Source: G965276675 sp965276675 (lineage in GTDB: Bacteria; Acidobacteriota; Terriglobia; Terriglobales; Acidobacteriaceae). Taken from it: a DNA stretch of 64,000 nt. The notes below the pieces were generated by a model. It searched no databases. It saw nothing but the letters and a program-made list of their open reading frames with translations, and was not told the origin of the DNA. Location: the NCBI GenBank assembly GCA_965276675.1, contig OZ255624.1:1550001-1614000 (forward strand), read 5' to 3'. Positions 1 through 8,247 of this stretch are shown here, in pieces; within the stretch, counting starts at the first letter, position 1, and each line of letters starts with the position of its first letter. Position numbers and translations under genes: made by a program.

Positions 1-2
1 GG

Positions 3-227
3 ACCGAGTCCTACCACTGCGACGTGTGCAACAGTCCACGCGGAGATGCCGAAGATTGGTGGCTGGCCTGGACGGAAAGCGTCTCGCCGGAGGATCACCA
101 GCCCGTGTTGAAGCTGACTCCATGGAGCCCTTCTCTCTCCCACTCGGCTTCGGTCAGGCACCTGTGTGGTGCTCGCTGCGCCCAGACGTTTATGGATCGC
201 TGGATGCGTGGAGAAGAGTCTCGCTAG
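3..227 (+). CDS. C-terminal part of a small zinc-ribbon-like hypothetical protein
   Basis: The reading frame is open from the first bases of the window, so the true start lies upstream and only about 74 residues are seen. The fragment begins with a C-x2-C pair (HCDVCN) and later has HLCGARC, so two paired Cys/His knuckles about 45 residues apart could bind one zinc ion. Between them lie tryptophans and acidic residues (DWWLAWTES), and the end is basic. No catalytic motif is visible and I do not recognise the family with certainty. Small proteins of this look occur in Acidobacteria as unknowns. It is followed by about 75 non-coding bases and then the UbiD-family gene. The Cys pattern makes it more believable than a chance frame. 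Confidence 0.55.
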   Translation, partial: TESYHCDVCNSPRGDAEDWWLAWTESVSPEDHQPVLKLTPWSPSLSHSASVRHLCGARCAQTFMDRWMRGEESR

Positions 228-301
228 CATTTCCAACAGTGATAGCGCGAGAGCGGCGGCGCTAACTGGCGCTCTGGGTACTATGAGGTCAGGAGAGAAC
301 T

Positions 302-1915
302 TTGGCCTACGATGACCTGCGCGACTGGATAGGACGGCTGGAAAAGGCCGGCGAACTGAAACGCATCCGCGAAGAGGTGGACCCAGTACTTGAGATCGCC
401 GAAATCACGGACCGGGCCTCCAAGGCCGGCCGCAAGCACGGCATGAAGGGTTACTCCCCGGGCGGTCCGGCGCTGCTCTTCGAACGAGTCAAAGGTTACC
501 GCGGTCGGCAGGTGCTGATGAACCAGTTCGGCAGCGAACGCCGCATGAAGATGGCGCTCGAGGCGAACTCTCTCGATGAGATTGCCGGCCGCATTCAGGC
601 TCTGATGGACGTGAAGTCGCCCGAGGGTTTAATGGGAAAGCTGAAGCTGCTTCCCATGCTTGCCGAAGTTGGCAAATTCTTCCCGAAGGTCATTCCAGCT
701 AAGCAGGCCCGGTGCAAAGAGGTCGTCCTGCGGGAGAACTTCAGTGTTCTCGACTTTCCCGTGCTCCAGTGCTGGCCCCTGGATGGCGGCCGTTTCATCA
801 CACTGCCACTCGTGATCACGCGCGATCCGCGCCACGGCAGGCGAAATATGGGCATGTACCGCATGCAGGTCTATGACGGCCAAACGACGGGCATGCACTG
901 GCAGCGGCAGAAGGTGGCGGCCGAGCACTTTCGCGACCGGCTGCGCACCGCCGCGAGCACGGCAGCGGACGGCGATCCGGCGGCGGCGCGCGTCCGAGCC
1001 ATGGCCGAAAGTGCTGGTGGCAGCGTCACGCCAGCGCCGGGCGGATTGGGTCAGGTAGCATACGGCAAGATCACGGGTGAACGTATGGAGGTAGCGGTCG
1101 CGATCGGGACCGATCCGGCGACGACCTTCTCGGCAATCGTGCCTGCCCCTCCCGAGGTCGAGGAGTACATCATCGCGGGCTTCCTCCGTCAGAAGGCAGT
1201 GGATCTGGTGAAGTGCGAGACGGTGGACCTGGAGGTTCCGGCTCATGCCGAGATCGTGCTCGAAGGCTATGTGCGGCTGGACGAGCTCCGGACCGAGGGC
1301 CCCTTTGGCGACCACACCGGCTTCTACACCATGCAGGATGAGTACCCGGTCTTCCACATCACCTGCATCACGCACCGCAGGAATCCCATCTACGCGGCCA
1401 CCATCGTGGGCAAGCCGCCGATGGAAGATGCCTGGATGGGCAAAGCAGTCGAGCGCATCTTCCTGCCGCTCATGCGGCTGACCGTGCCTGAGATCGTCGA
1501 TATTCACCTGCCACCCGAGGGTGTCTTTCACAACCTGATGATCGTGTCCATTCGCAAGAGCTACGCAGGCCAAGCCCGCAAAGTGATGAGCGCCATCTGG
1601 TCGCTGGGTCAGGCAATGTTTACGAAGTGCATTGTCGTGGTCGACGAGGATTGTGATGTGCAGAACGTAGGCGAAGTCACCTTGCGCGTGACCAACAACA
1701 TCGATCCGGAGCGGGACATTCAGTTCACCTTGGGGCCAATCGACTCGCTCGACCACGCCTCCCGTCTACCGAACTACGGCAGCAAGATGGGCATCGATGC
1801 GACGCGCAAGTGGGCGGCTGAGGGCTTTACCCGGCCTTGGCCGCCGATGATCGAAATGGACAGTGCGACCAAAGCCCGCGTAGATGCGATCTGGAGCAAA
1901 CTGGGACTCGATTAG
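302..1915 (+). CDS. UbiD-family decarboxylase (menaquinone/ubiquinone-type)
   Basis: This 537-residue protein belongs to the UbiD family, which uses prenylated FMN to decarboxylate aromatic or unsaturated acids. It has the family hallmark GPFGDHTGFY near residue 340 and the conserved AATIVGKPPMEDAWMGKA stretch, and its length fits the family (about 480 to 600). The start is TTG, placed 5 bases after a strong AGGAGAG ribosome site. No UbiX flavin prenyltransferase is next to it. With the MqnP-like prenyltransferase at 34996 and the polyprenyl synthase at 51028, a role in menaquinone synthesis (MqnL-like step of the futalosine route) is likely but inferred. Its TAG stop is also the first three bases of a palindromic intergenic element. 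Confidence 0.93.
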   Translation: MAYDDLRDWIGRLEKAGELKRIREEVDPVLEIAEITDRASKAGRKHGMKGYSPGGPALLFERVKGYRGRQVLMNQFGSERRMKMALEANSLDEIAGRIQALMDVKSPEGLMGKLKLLPMLAEVGKFFPKVIPAKQARCKEVVLRENFSVLDFPVLQCWPLDGGRFITLPLVITRDPRHGRRNMGMYRMQVYDGQTTGMHWQRQKVAAEHFRDRLRTAASTAADGDPAAARVRAMAESAGGSVTPAPGGLGQVAYGKITGERMEVAVAIGTDPATTFSAIVPAPPEVEEYIIAGFLRQKAVDLVKCETVDLEVPAHAEIVLEGYVRLDELRTEGPFGDHTGFYTMQDEYPVFHITCITHRRNPIYAATIVGKPPMEDAWMGKAVERIFLPLMRLTVPEIVDIHLPPEGVFHNLMIVSIRKSYAGQARKVMSAIWSLGQAMFTKCIVVVDEDCDVQNVGEVTLRVTNNIDPERDIQFTLGPIDSLDHASRLPNYGSKMGIDATRKWAAEGFTRPWPPMIEMDSATKARVDAIWSKLGLD

Positions 1916-2029
1916 ACCACTTCAGGGTAAATGTAGACCGGCGAACAGAGGTGAACGTGGCCGTTCTTCGAGGAACGGCCACATGGAGTGGATCTTCGCG
2001 CGAGTCATAGTAACCCTGAAAATGGTCTA
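1913..2029 (+). repeat. Dispersed palindromic element with terminal inverted repeats, copy 1
   Basis: The element starts TAGACCACTTCAGGGT and ends ACCCTGAAAATGGTCTA, imperfect inverted repeats of about 17 bases. Its centre holds a perfect 10-bp stem (GTGGCCGTTC and GAACGGCCAC) around TTCGAG. A second copy, in reverse on the plus strand, lies at 51095-51209, with roughly four fifths of positions alike by eye. The first TAG is the stop codon of the upstream UbiD gene. It ends 20 bases before the next gene, so it fills the whole spacer. No open frame is present. It could be a MITE-like or REP-like element, or act as a folded 3' end of the mRNA. Confidence 0.85.
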
Positions 2030-2048
2030 AGGACGTGGAAGGAGAGAG

Positions 2049-3029
2049 ATGCAGCGGCGAGTGATTGAGCGGGTGGGCCTGGTGGTCGCGGGAGTGATGT
2101 GTATATTGTCCGCCGTTGCAGCTCGGGCACAGGCGCTCGATGGTTTCAACTGGGTGGATTTGCGCACGGACCAAAGCACAGTTAGTCTCGTTACGAAAGC
2201 GCTGGCCAAGGAGAAGTACACCGCTCTGCGCGAGATCGGCTTTGTGGGCGTGCCGCCGCAGGAGACGCAGGCTGCTGCTCCAGTCAGTTCCGGAGCGACA
2301 GCGTCCCCTTCGGCCTCTTCAACGTCACCAGCATCTTCGCCCACTGCCGCTCCCGGAAGTCAGCCCACAGCTTCGCCGCTCCCCGCTCTCACACTGCCAG
2401 TGCCGCCGGACGCGCACCTGCTAGTTATCACCGCAGATCGCCCCAACCCCATCGCGCTCCCACAGAATGAAAGCTTCGCCGTCTACGACCTGAACCAGAA
2501 GAGCGGCGCCCTGACCGCACTAGTAAGCGGACCCGGGCTGAAGCTGGCCGGGTGGCTGCGCATGCGACGCGAGGGAAACCCAGAGCTGGTCGCCACCTAC
2601 CAAGACTGCGTGGAGTGCCAACGGACTACATTCTTCACCACCTTTTACCTGGACGGCAAGACGAAGAGCTGGGGGGCTCGCTGGCTGCGCGCGAAGGCTG
2701 GAGCGCCGGTCTACTCCGAAGGACAGGAAGCCAATGGGGGCCAACAGGTGTATGCGCTGCTTGATGACGAAGCGGCGCGCGTCATGCTGGCGACGTGGCA
2801 GCATTTCTCCGGTCGCAAGCGCCGCGACAGCGATTTCGTCTACGTCTACCGGGTAGAGAACTATACCGATCGCGAGATAACTCAGCCGCTGGCCGGAGCG
2901 GAGGCACGCGCGATGGAGTCGCGTTTGTGCCGGGCGCAGGGTGAGGTGTTGGGGATCGGCGGCGGTCAGAACAGTGAGATCTGCAAGGCGGGCACAGGCT
3001 TACCGGGTGCCGCGCAGCGTCGCCGCTGA
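2049..3029 (+). CDS. Secreted hypothetical protein
   Basis: A 326-residue protein with a clear export signal: basic start (MQRRVIER), a hydrophobic stretch to about residue 24, and a probable cleavage site after ARA. A Ser/Pro/Ala-rich linker follows (about residues 78 to 120), then a compact domain with a Cys pair (YQDCVECQRTTF) and further Cys near the C-terminus. The ATG is preceded by GGAAGGAGAGAG, an excellent ribosome site. The family was not recognised and no enzymatic motif is visible. It probably sits in the periplasm or outer envelope. It follows the UbiD gene on the same strand, separated only by the palindromic element. Confidence 0.8.
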   Translation: MQRRVIERVGLVVAGVMCILSAVAARAQALDGFNWVDLRTDQSTVSLVTKALAKEKYTALREIGFVGVPPQETQAAAPVSSGATASPSASSTSPASSPTAAPGSQPTASPLPALTLPVPPDAHLLVITADRPNPIALPQNESFAVYDLNQKSGALTALVSGPGLKLAGWLRMRREGNPELVATYQDCVECQRTTFFTTFYLDGKTKSWGARWLRAKAGAPVYSEGQEANGGQQVYALLDDEAARVMLATWQHFSGRKRRDSDFVYVYRVENYTDREITQPLAGAEARAMESRLCRAQGEVLGIGGGQNSEICKAGTGLPGAAQRRR

Positions 3030-3063
3030 CGACCGCTGCTCGATGCGCGTGGGCGAGCGTTCT

Positions 3064-3591
3064 CTACTCCGTCGCGATCAGATGAATGCTCGTCAGGTTA
3101 TGCACCCAGCGGGCCGGGCGTCTGTCTTCTGTATTAACGAGTTGGAAAGGACCCTGCTTGGTTCCCATCGGCTGGCCGTTTACGCGGTCCGCAACAAGAA
3201 TCTCTCCCGGATGGAAGCTAGGATCGACCTCGGCTAACGAGTAGAGTGCGTGGTACCCATCGCTTCCTGCCGCGTCCACGTACACGGCAAGGGCAGTCCC
3301 GTGCAGCTTTTTGCCCAAGGGCGCATCGACGCGGGCGAGCAGCGCCGGGAGGAGCACACCCTCGTATGTTTCAATCACCCCGGTGTGCGCATTTCGTAAG
3401 CTCAGCGTTTTGCGCGGCAGGGTCTGAAGCGTCGCGTCGGTGATCAGCACGTGTTGTCCCACCGTCCCCACCAAGGTGACGCCGGGCAGCGCTGAGGGGT
3501 CTTCTGTGGCCGTTTGTGAACTGGCTACTTGTGCGGCAGAGAGCGGCACGAACGGGCTGACCAAGAGCAAAAAGAGGGCGAGGTGTTTCAT
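3064..3591 (-). CDS. Exported hypothetical protein, oxidoreductase molybdopterin-like fold possible
   Basis: I place the start at the ATG at 3591, giving 175 residues with a typical signal peptide (MKHLALFLLLVSPFVPLSAAQ). The frame is open further upstream, but that part is His/Arg-rich and unlike a protein N-terminus. The mature part (PGVTLVGTVGQHVLITDATLQ, then a GYHALYSLAEVDPSF segment and a VNTEDRRPARWVHNL end) resembles the small exported proteins related to the SUOX molybdopterin domain. No molybdenum-binding Cys is seen, so a catalytic role is doubtful. It is convergent with the preceding secreted gene (34 bases between stops) and divergent from glyQ, with about 100 bases shared upstream. 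Confidence 0.75.
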   Translation of the reverse strand: MKHLALFLLLVSPFVPLSAAQVASSQTATEDPSALPGVTLVGTVGQHVLITDATLQTLPRKTLSLRNAHTGVIETYEGVLLPALLARVDAPLGKKLHGTALAVYVDAAGSDGYHALYSLAEVDPSFHPGEILVADRVNGQPMGTKQGPFQLVNTEDRRPARWVHNLTSIHLIATE

Positions 3592-3695
3592 GGGTGCGGA
3601 TCTCCGAATGATGCGAGGATTGCCTTCGCTTCGATGCAGGTGTGTCTGTATGCGTATCAGTGAGCGCGTGTGTGTGTGTAAGTTAGAATCAAGCG

Positions 3696-4625
3696 GTGGC
3701 AAAGGCGAACGCACTTACCTTTCAGGAACTCCTCTTTAATCTGCAGACCTTCTGGGCAGCGCGGGGATGCGTCTTGCAGCAGCCCTACGATGTTGAGGTT
3801 GGCGCCGGCACTATGTCGCCGGAGACCTTCCTGCGCGTCCTCGGGCCCAAGCCGTTCAATGTCGCGTATGCACAGCCGTCGCGGCGTCCGGCGGATGGAC
3901 GCTACGGCGAGAACCCGAACCGGCTCTTCAAGCACACACAGTTTCAGGTCATCCTGAAGCCACCCCCGCCGCGGGTGCAGGAGATCTACCTGGAGTCGCT
4001 CGGGGCAATGGGCATAGATCTGCGCGAGCACGATCTGAAGTTTGAAGAGGATAACTGGGAGTGGCCGGCTGGTGGCGCCTGGGGCGTGGGCTGGCAGGTG
4101 ATGCTCGATGGACTCGAGGTCACGCAGTTAACGTATTTCCAGCAGTGCGGCGGCCTGGAGCTCGATCCCATCTGCGCCGAGCTGACGTATGGGCTGGAGC
4201 GAATCGCGGCTTTTTTGCAGGATGTGGACTCGATCTATGAAATCGTGTGGGCGCGCGATCCGGTGAGTGGCCGCGCTATCACCTACGGTGAAGTCCGGCA
4301 TCGCGAAGAGGTGCAGTTCTCGGTTTACAACTTCGAATATGCGGATGTCGAGAAGCTCTGGCAGCACTTCCGGCTGTATGAGGAAGAGTGCCAGGCGTTG
4401 CTTGCGCTGGTGCGCAAAGATGGCGAGCAAGCTGCCGCAGAGCGGGAGCGCGTTCCGGTGCTGCCTGCATACGACCTGTGCTTAAAGTGCTCGCATCTTT
4501 TCAATCTGCTCGATGCGCGCGGAGCCATCAGCGTGACCGAGCGAGTCGGGGTGATCGGGCGCATTCGCAATCTAACGGTCGGTGTCGCGAAAGCCTATGC
4601 GGCTGCAACGGTAAGTGCGGCTTGA
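3696..4625 (+). CDS. glyQ: Glycyl-tRNA synthetase alpha subunit
   Basis: This is the catalytic alpha chain of the bacterial alpha2-beta2 glycyl-tRNA synthetase, a class II enzyme that charges tRNA-Gly in the cytoplasm. The 309 residues fit the usual 290 to 310. Family signatures are clear: TFQELLFNLQTFWAARGC at the start, QPYDVEVGAGTMSP, then PSRRPADGRYGENPNRL and the YGLERIAAFLQ motif 3 region with the conserved Arg. The start is a GTG; the frame begins MAKANALTF, as in homologues. The beta subunit gene follows after 22 bases, so the two form an operon. Confidence 0.97.
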   Translation: MAKANALTFQELLFNLQTFWAARGCVLQQPYDVEVGAGTMSPETFLRVLGPKPFNVAYAQPSRRPADGRYGENPNRLFKHTQFQVILKPPPPRVQEIYLESLGAMGIDLREHDLKFEEDNWEWPAGGAWGVGWQVMLDGLEVTQLTYFQQCGGLELDPICAELTYGLERIAAFLQDVDSIYEIVWARDPVSGRAITYGEVRHREEVQFSVYNFEYADVEKLWQHFRLYEEECQALLALVRKDGEQAAAERERVPVLPAYDLCLKCSHLFNLLDARGAISVTERVGVIGRIRNLTVGVAKAYAAATVSAA

Positions 4626-4647
4626 TCGCTGCGGGGCAAGAAAACAA

Positions 4648-6756
4648 ATGGCAGAGTTTCTGTTTGAGGTAGGACTGGAAGAGATCCCCGCGCGCATGAT
4701 CGCACCGGCGGAGGCCGAGCTGGCCCGGCGTTTGAGTGAGCTACTCACGCGTGAACGCCTGTTGGACAGAGAATTCGCAGTCCTGAGTTACGCGACCCCG
4801 CGGCGGCTGGCCGTGTTTGTCTCGGGTGTGCGCACGACACAGGAGGACAGCGAAGAACAGCTGACGGGCCCCTCGTGGAAGGTGGCCTTCAAAGAAGGTG
4901 AGCCGACGCCCGCGGCGCATGCGTTTGCAAAGAAGGCCGGGGTGGACGTCTCCGCGATCGCCAAGATCACGACCGCCAAGGGTGAATACGTATCTGTCAC
5001 GGTGACTAAATCTGGACGTACAGCGAAAGAGATCCTGGCCGAAGCTCTGCCGCGCGAATTAGCCGGCATTTACTGGGCGAAGACCATGTACTGGCGGGCG
5101 GGCAAGCCGGAGCGCTTTGTGCGGCCGGTGCGCTGGATTTTGGCGCTGCTGGGAGACGAAGTAGTGCCAGTCGAGTTCGGTGGGGTTACGGCAGGAGCGG
5201 AGACCTTTGGGCATCGCGTGCTGCATAGTGACGCGCCGATTTGGATCGGCCGCCCGGGCGAGTATGTCGAGAAGCTCCATGCCGCGTTTGTGGTGCCGGA
5301 GATCGCGGCTCGGCGGCATCGCATTCGCAAGGAGCTGGATCGCGTGACGCGCACCGTTGCGGGCATGCGCTGGCGCGAGGACGAACCGCTGGTCGAGACC
5401 GTCACCCAGCTCACGGAATGGCCTTCGGTGGTGCTGGGCAGCTTTGAACGCGAGTATCTCGATTTGCCAGAAGAGGTGCTGGTGACGGTGATGCGCGACC
5501 ACCAGAAGTACTTTGCCGTCGAAGACGCCGAAGGCAAGCTGGCGCCGCACTTCCTCGCTGTGTTGAACACGCAGGTGGATGAAGCGGGGTTGGCCACGAT
5601 CCGCCATGGCAACGAACGCGTGCTGCGTGCGCGCTTTAACGATGCGCGCTTCTTTTGGGATTACGACCAGAAGATATCGCTGGTCGAGCGAGTCGAGTTG
5701 CTCAAAGCGGTTACTTTTCAAAAGGATCTCGGCAGTTATTGGGAGAAGACGCGCAAGACAACTACGCTGGCCGAGGCGCTTGCGCGCGCGGTGACCGGGC
5801 ATGGACTTCAAGTCGACGAAGACGCGTTGAGAACAGCGGCGCAGTTGCTAAAGGCGGATCTGACGACTGAATTGGTAAAAGAGTTCACGGAGCTGCAGGG
5901 CGTCGTCGGCGGTCTGTATACGCGGGCGCAGGGTTTAGGTAAAACCGTAGCTGAAGCGATCTACTGGCAGTACCGTCCTGCTTCTTCGCACGACTCGATA
6001 CCGCCAACGGTCGAAGGACAGCTGCTTGGTCTTGCGGACCGGCTTAATACTATCGTCGACATGTTTGCCTTGGGGCTGGAGCCAACTGGTTCGAAAGACC
6101 CGTTTGCGCTACGGCGTGCCGGAACAGGCGTGATCAAGATCCTGGCCGAGGCCGGGCTGCCCCTCGGGTTATTAGATATAGAGCGACTGGCGACGAATCC
6201 ATCGCAGGATGCGCTTGCCGAAACCGCAATCTTCGCTGTTCGTGGCTTCCTGCGCGAACGGCTGGAGTTCTACCTGCGCGAGGTGCGCGGCTTTGCGTAT
6301 GACGTCGTGAATGCCGTGCTTGCGGCAGATGCGGACGATGTGCCCGATGCGATCGCGCGCGCTACTGCGCTGCGCGAGGTGCGCGGGTCGGAGGACTTCA
6401 TTGCGATCTCTGCGGCCTTCAAACGTATCAAGAACATCCTGCGGCAAGCGGCGGAGAAGGGTGAAGCTGCAGATGCGCTGATGAGGCCCGAGGACTTGCC
6501 CGAACCGCAAGAGCAGCAGCTCTATCGCGAAGCGCAGGCATTGGCTCCGCAGGTGGAGACGTTGCGGGCCAAGCGAGAATACCGTGCAGCACTCGGCGAA
6601 ATCGCGAAGTTGCGGCCAGCGGTCGACGCCTTTTTCGACAAGGTCATGGTGATGGCGCCGGAGGAAAAGCTCCGCCGGAATCGGCTCGCCTTAATCGCGA
6701 GCGTGCTCGCGAACTTCTCGCGTATCGCAGACTTTTCGGAGATCGTGGCTGCCTAG
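4648..6756 (+). CDS. glyS: Glycyl-tRNA synthetase beta subunit
   Basis: The beta chain of tetrameric GlyRS, 702 residues (family about 690 to 700), needed for tRNA binding and charging together with GlyQ. I chose the ATG at 4648 because it gives the standard N-terminus MAEFLFEVGLEEIPARM; the frame is open 11 codons further up, but that part overlaps glyQ. Typical segments are the RRLAVFVSGV and MYWRAGKPERFVRPVRWI blocks, VMRDHQKYFAVED, NDARFFWDYD, the HD-like central part, SHDSIPPTVEGQLLGLADRL, and a helical C-terminal anticodon-binding domain. The last 113 bases overlap, on the other strand, the 3' end of the endonuclease III-like gene. Confidence 0.97.
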   Translation: MAEFLFEVGLEEIPARMIAPAEAELARRLSELLTRERLLDREFAVLSYATPRRLAVFVSGVRTTQEDSEEQLTGPSWKVAFKEGEPTPAAHAFAKKAGVDVSAIAKITTAKGEYVSVTVTKSGRTAKEILAEALPRELAGIYWAKTMYWRAGKPERFVRPVRWILALLGDEVVPVEFGGVTAGAETFGHRVLHSDAPIWIGRPGEYVEKLHAAFVVPEIAARRHRIRKELDRVTRTVAGMRWREDEPLVETVTQLTEWPSVVLGSFEREYLDLPEEVLVTVMRDHQKYFAVEDAEGKLAPHFLAVLNTQVDEAGLATIRHGNERVLRARFNDARFFWDYDQKISLVERVELLKAVTFQKDLGSYWEKTRKTTTLAEALARAVTGHGLQVDEDALRTAAQLLKADLTTELVKEFTELQGVVGGLYTRAQGLGKTVAEAIYWQYRPASSHDSIPPTVEGQLLGLADRLNTIVDMFALGLEPTGSKDPFALRRAGTGVIKILAEAGLPLGLLDIERLATNPSQDALAETAIFAVRGFLRERLEFYLREVRGFAYDVVNAVLAADADDVPDAIARATALREVRGSEDFIAISAAFKRIKNILRQAAEKGEAADALMRPEDLPEPQEQQLYREAQALAPQVETLRAKREYRAALGEIAKLRPAVDAFFDKVMVMAPEEKLRRNRLALIASVLANFSRIADFSEIVAA

Positions 6757-7477
6757 CTAGTAACATTTGTAAGCTGACGTACGCCCCGCGTCTGCGCTTG
6801 CCAGTTGGACACATGCCCAGTAGCGGACATGCAGGGCAGTTGCGTTGCCAATCAAGTGCGGTGCAGCACCGCTGGCCGTGTAGCTTCACGAGAGAGTGAT
6901 GTTCGTCGAGCACCTCCGGTGTCCATTCCGGAGGCGCCATGGCCATCAACCGCCGTTCTGTGTCTGACGTTGTTACGTGTGGCACCAACTGCAGACGGAT
7001 CGCGATGCGGTGGTGGTGGGAGTCGATGGCCAGGGCCGGCATGCGCAGTGTGCTGAAGTTTACGACAGAAGCGCTTGTCTTTGGCCCCACTCCATCGAAG
7101 GTCTCAAGCCAGCGGCGAACCCGTTCCACTGGATGTCCATGAAGGAAGTCGAGACTCAGTGTGCCGCATTGGCGCGTGATCCGGCGCAACGCGCTCTGCA
7201 GGTACGCTGCCTTCTTCTCCGGAAAGGTGACCGGAGCGACCAGCTGTTCCACCTCCGCGCCCGGTGCATCGCGGAGCTGCTCCCAGTGCGAATATCGTTG
7301 TTCGAGTGCGGCAAGCACCGCGTGCGAGGTCTCCGTTTTTGTCCTTGGTGACAGTAGTGAATAGATGAGCTGCTTCAGGGGATTCCAGCAGTTGCGCGCA
7401 GGCGGAGGGCCATAGGCCGACAGCAACAATGCATGCAACTCCTCAAGGCGCGTGTCTCGGAAGAGCAAGGGCGTCAC
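6644..7477 (-). CDS. Endonuclease III-like HhH-GPD DNA glycosylase with Fe-S cluster
   Basis: A base-excision-repair glycosylase of the HhH-GPD superfamily, 277 residues. The helix-hairpin-helix reads FDGVGPKTSASVV, keeping the lysine used by endonuclease III for beta-lyase chemistry. The catalytic aspartate follows in ALAIDSHHHRI. The Fe-S cluster loop is C-x8-C-x2-C-x5-C (CTALDWQRNCPACPLLGMC), two residues longer in the first gap than the classic spacing. After the cluster there are about 50 basic, Pro/Arg/Ser-rich residues that read antisense through the end of glyS, which suggests an extended or shifted 3' end. The start is a GTG without a convincing ribosome site, so the N-terminus is uncertain. 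Substrate specificity cannot be read from the sequence. Confidence 0.88.
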   Translation of the reverse strand: MTPLLFRDTRLEELHALLLSAYGPPPARNCWNPLKQLIYSLLSPRTKTETSHAVLAALEQRYSHWEQLRDAPGAEVEQLVAPVTFPEKKAAYLQSALRRITRQCGTLSLDFLHGHPVERVRRWLETFDGVGPKTSASVVNFSTLRMPALAIDSHHHRIAIRLQLVPHVTTSDTERRLMAMAPPEWTPEVLDEHHSLVKLHGQRCCTALDWQRNCPACPLLGMCPTGKRRRGAYVSLQMLLARQPRSPKSLRYARSSRARSRLRRADSGGAFPPAPSP

Positions 7478-7589
7478 AGTTACAAAGTGTACTGCTCTGC
7501 GAATCGCTGAAGCTAACCGAATGCGGACAGCAGTTGGTGTGCTCGAAGCTCAACATGGCACTACTCTGCTCCTATCTGCCGGGAATCGC

Positions 7590-8078
7590 CTAGAACGGGA
7601 TATCGTCGTCGGTGATGCCGGTGTCGCCGTAGTCGTCGCCACCACCGCCGGCGGGCACGGAGCCGCGCTGGTCGAACGAGGAGGTGTTGCCGCGGCTGTA
7701 GCCGCCCTCGCGTGCGCCGCCACCCTCGCCCCCGCCTTCTCCCCTGCCGGAGAGCAGAACGAGTTCGTTGACGATGATCTCGGTCTTGTAGACCTTTTTG
7801 CCACTCTCTTTGTCGTCCCAAGAGCGCGTGGTCAGACGGCCTTCGATGTACAGTTTCTGGCCCTTTTTGACGTAGTCGCGGATGATCTCAGCGATGCGGG
7901 CGTAAGCAGTGATGTTGTGCCACTCGGTACGGTCCTGCCACTCCCCGCCCTTGTCCTTGTAGCGGTCGCTGGTGGCGAGTCCGAAGTTAGCAACGGCCTG
8001 TCCACTGGGGAGGAATTTGACCTCCGGGTCTTTGCCGATATTTCCAACAAGGATGACTTTATTGACGCTCTTTGCCAT
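7590..8078 (-). CDS. ssb: Single-stranded DNA-binding protein
   Basis: SSB coats single-stranded DNA in replication, recombination and repair. The 162 residues comprise the OB-fold (MAKSVNKVILVGNIGKDPE to about residue 108, with RTEWHNITAYARIAEI and KKGQKLYIEGRLTTRSW), a glycine-rich flexible linker, and the acidic tip DDDIPF used to recruit partner proteins. All three parts are intact. The gene stands alone, with the endonuclease III-like gene downstream on the same strand after 112 bases. Its upstream region contains the cluster of AAGTCC/GGACTT palindromes beginning 62 bases from the start codon, which might be regulatory, although that is speculation. Confidence 0.97.
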   Translation of the reverse strand: MAKSVNKVILVGNIGKDPEVKFLPSGQAVANFGLATSDRYKDKGGEWQDRTEWHNITAYARIAEIIRDYVKKGQKLYIEGRLTTRSWDDKESGKKVYKTEIIVNELVLLSGRGEGGGEGGGAREGGYSRGNTSSFDQRGSVPAGGGGDDYGDTGITDDDIPF

Positions 8079-8140
8079 GTTCGCTCCGGTGCAAAGGACG
8101 AGGATAGCAGACGCAGACAGGCCCTACCCCCACCCCCCTA

Positions 8141-8247
8141 GACTTTTTGCGCAAAGTCCTCCAAGCAAAGGAGTTAAGCCAGGGCGTTTGGCCTAAAGTC
8201 CTCCATCTATTGGACTTACGGGCAAAGTCCTCTTAACAAAAGACTTA
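8141..8247. repeat. Cluster of AAGTCC/GGACTT palindromes
   Basis: AAAGTCCT occurs three times (8153, 8195, 8224). Each copy is followed 8 to 10 bases later by GGACTTA or a close variant (AGGAGTTA, TTGGACTTA, AAGACTTA), so each can form a short hairpin. A further GACTTT-TTGCGC-AAAGTC palindrome opens the cluster, and GGACTT-ACGGGC-AAAGTCC bridges two units, so alternative pairings are possible. Spacing is 42 and then 29 bases, so it is not a regular tandem array. It lies between the ssb start and a repeat-rich spacer. Confidence 0.7.

Noticed and set aside
629..1756. A long minus-strand frame of 375 codons inside the UbiD gene
   Set aside because: It is the mirror of a strong high-GC coding gene. 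The plus-strand frame has family motifs and a good ribosome site; this one has neither.
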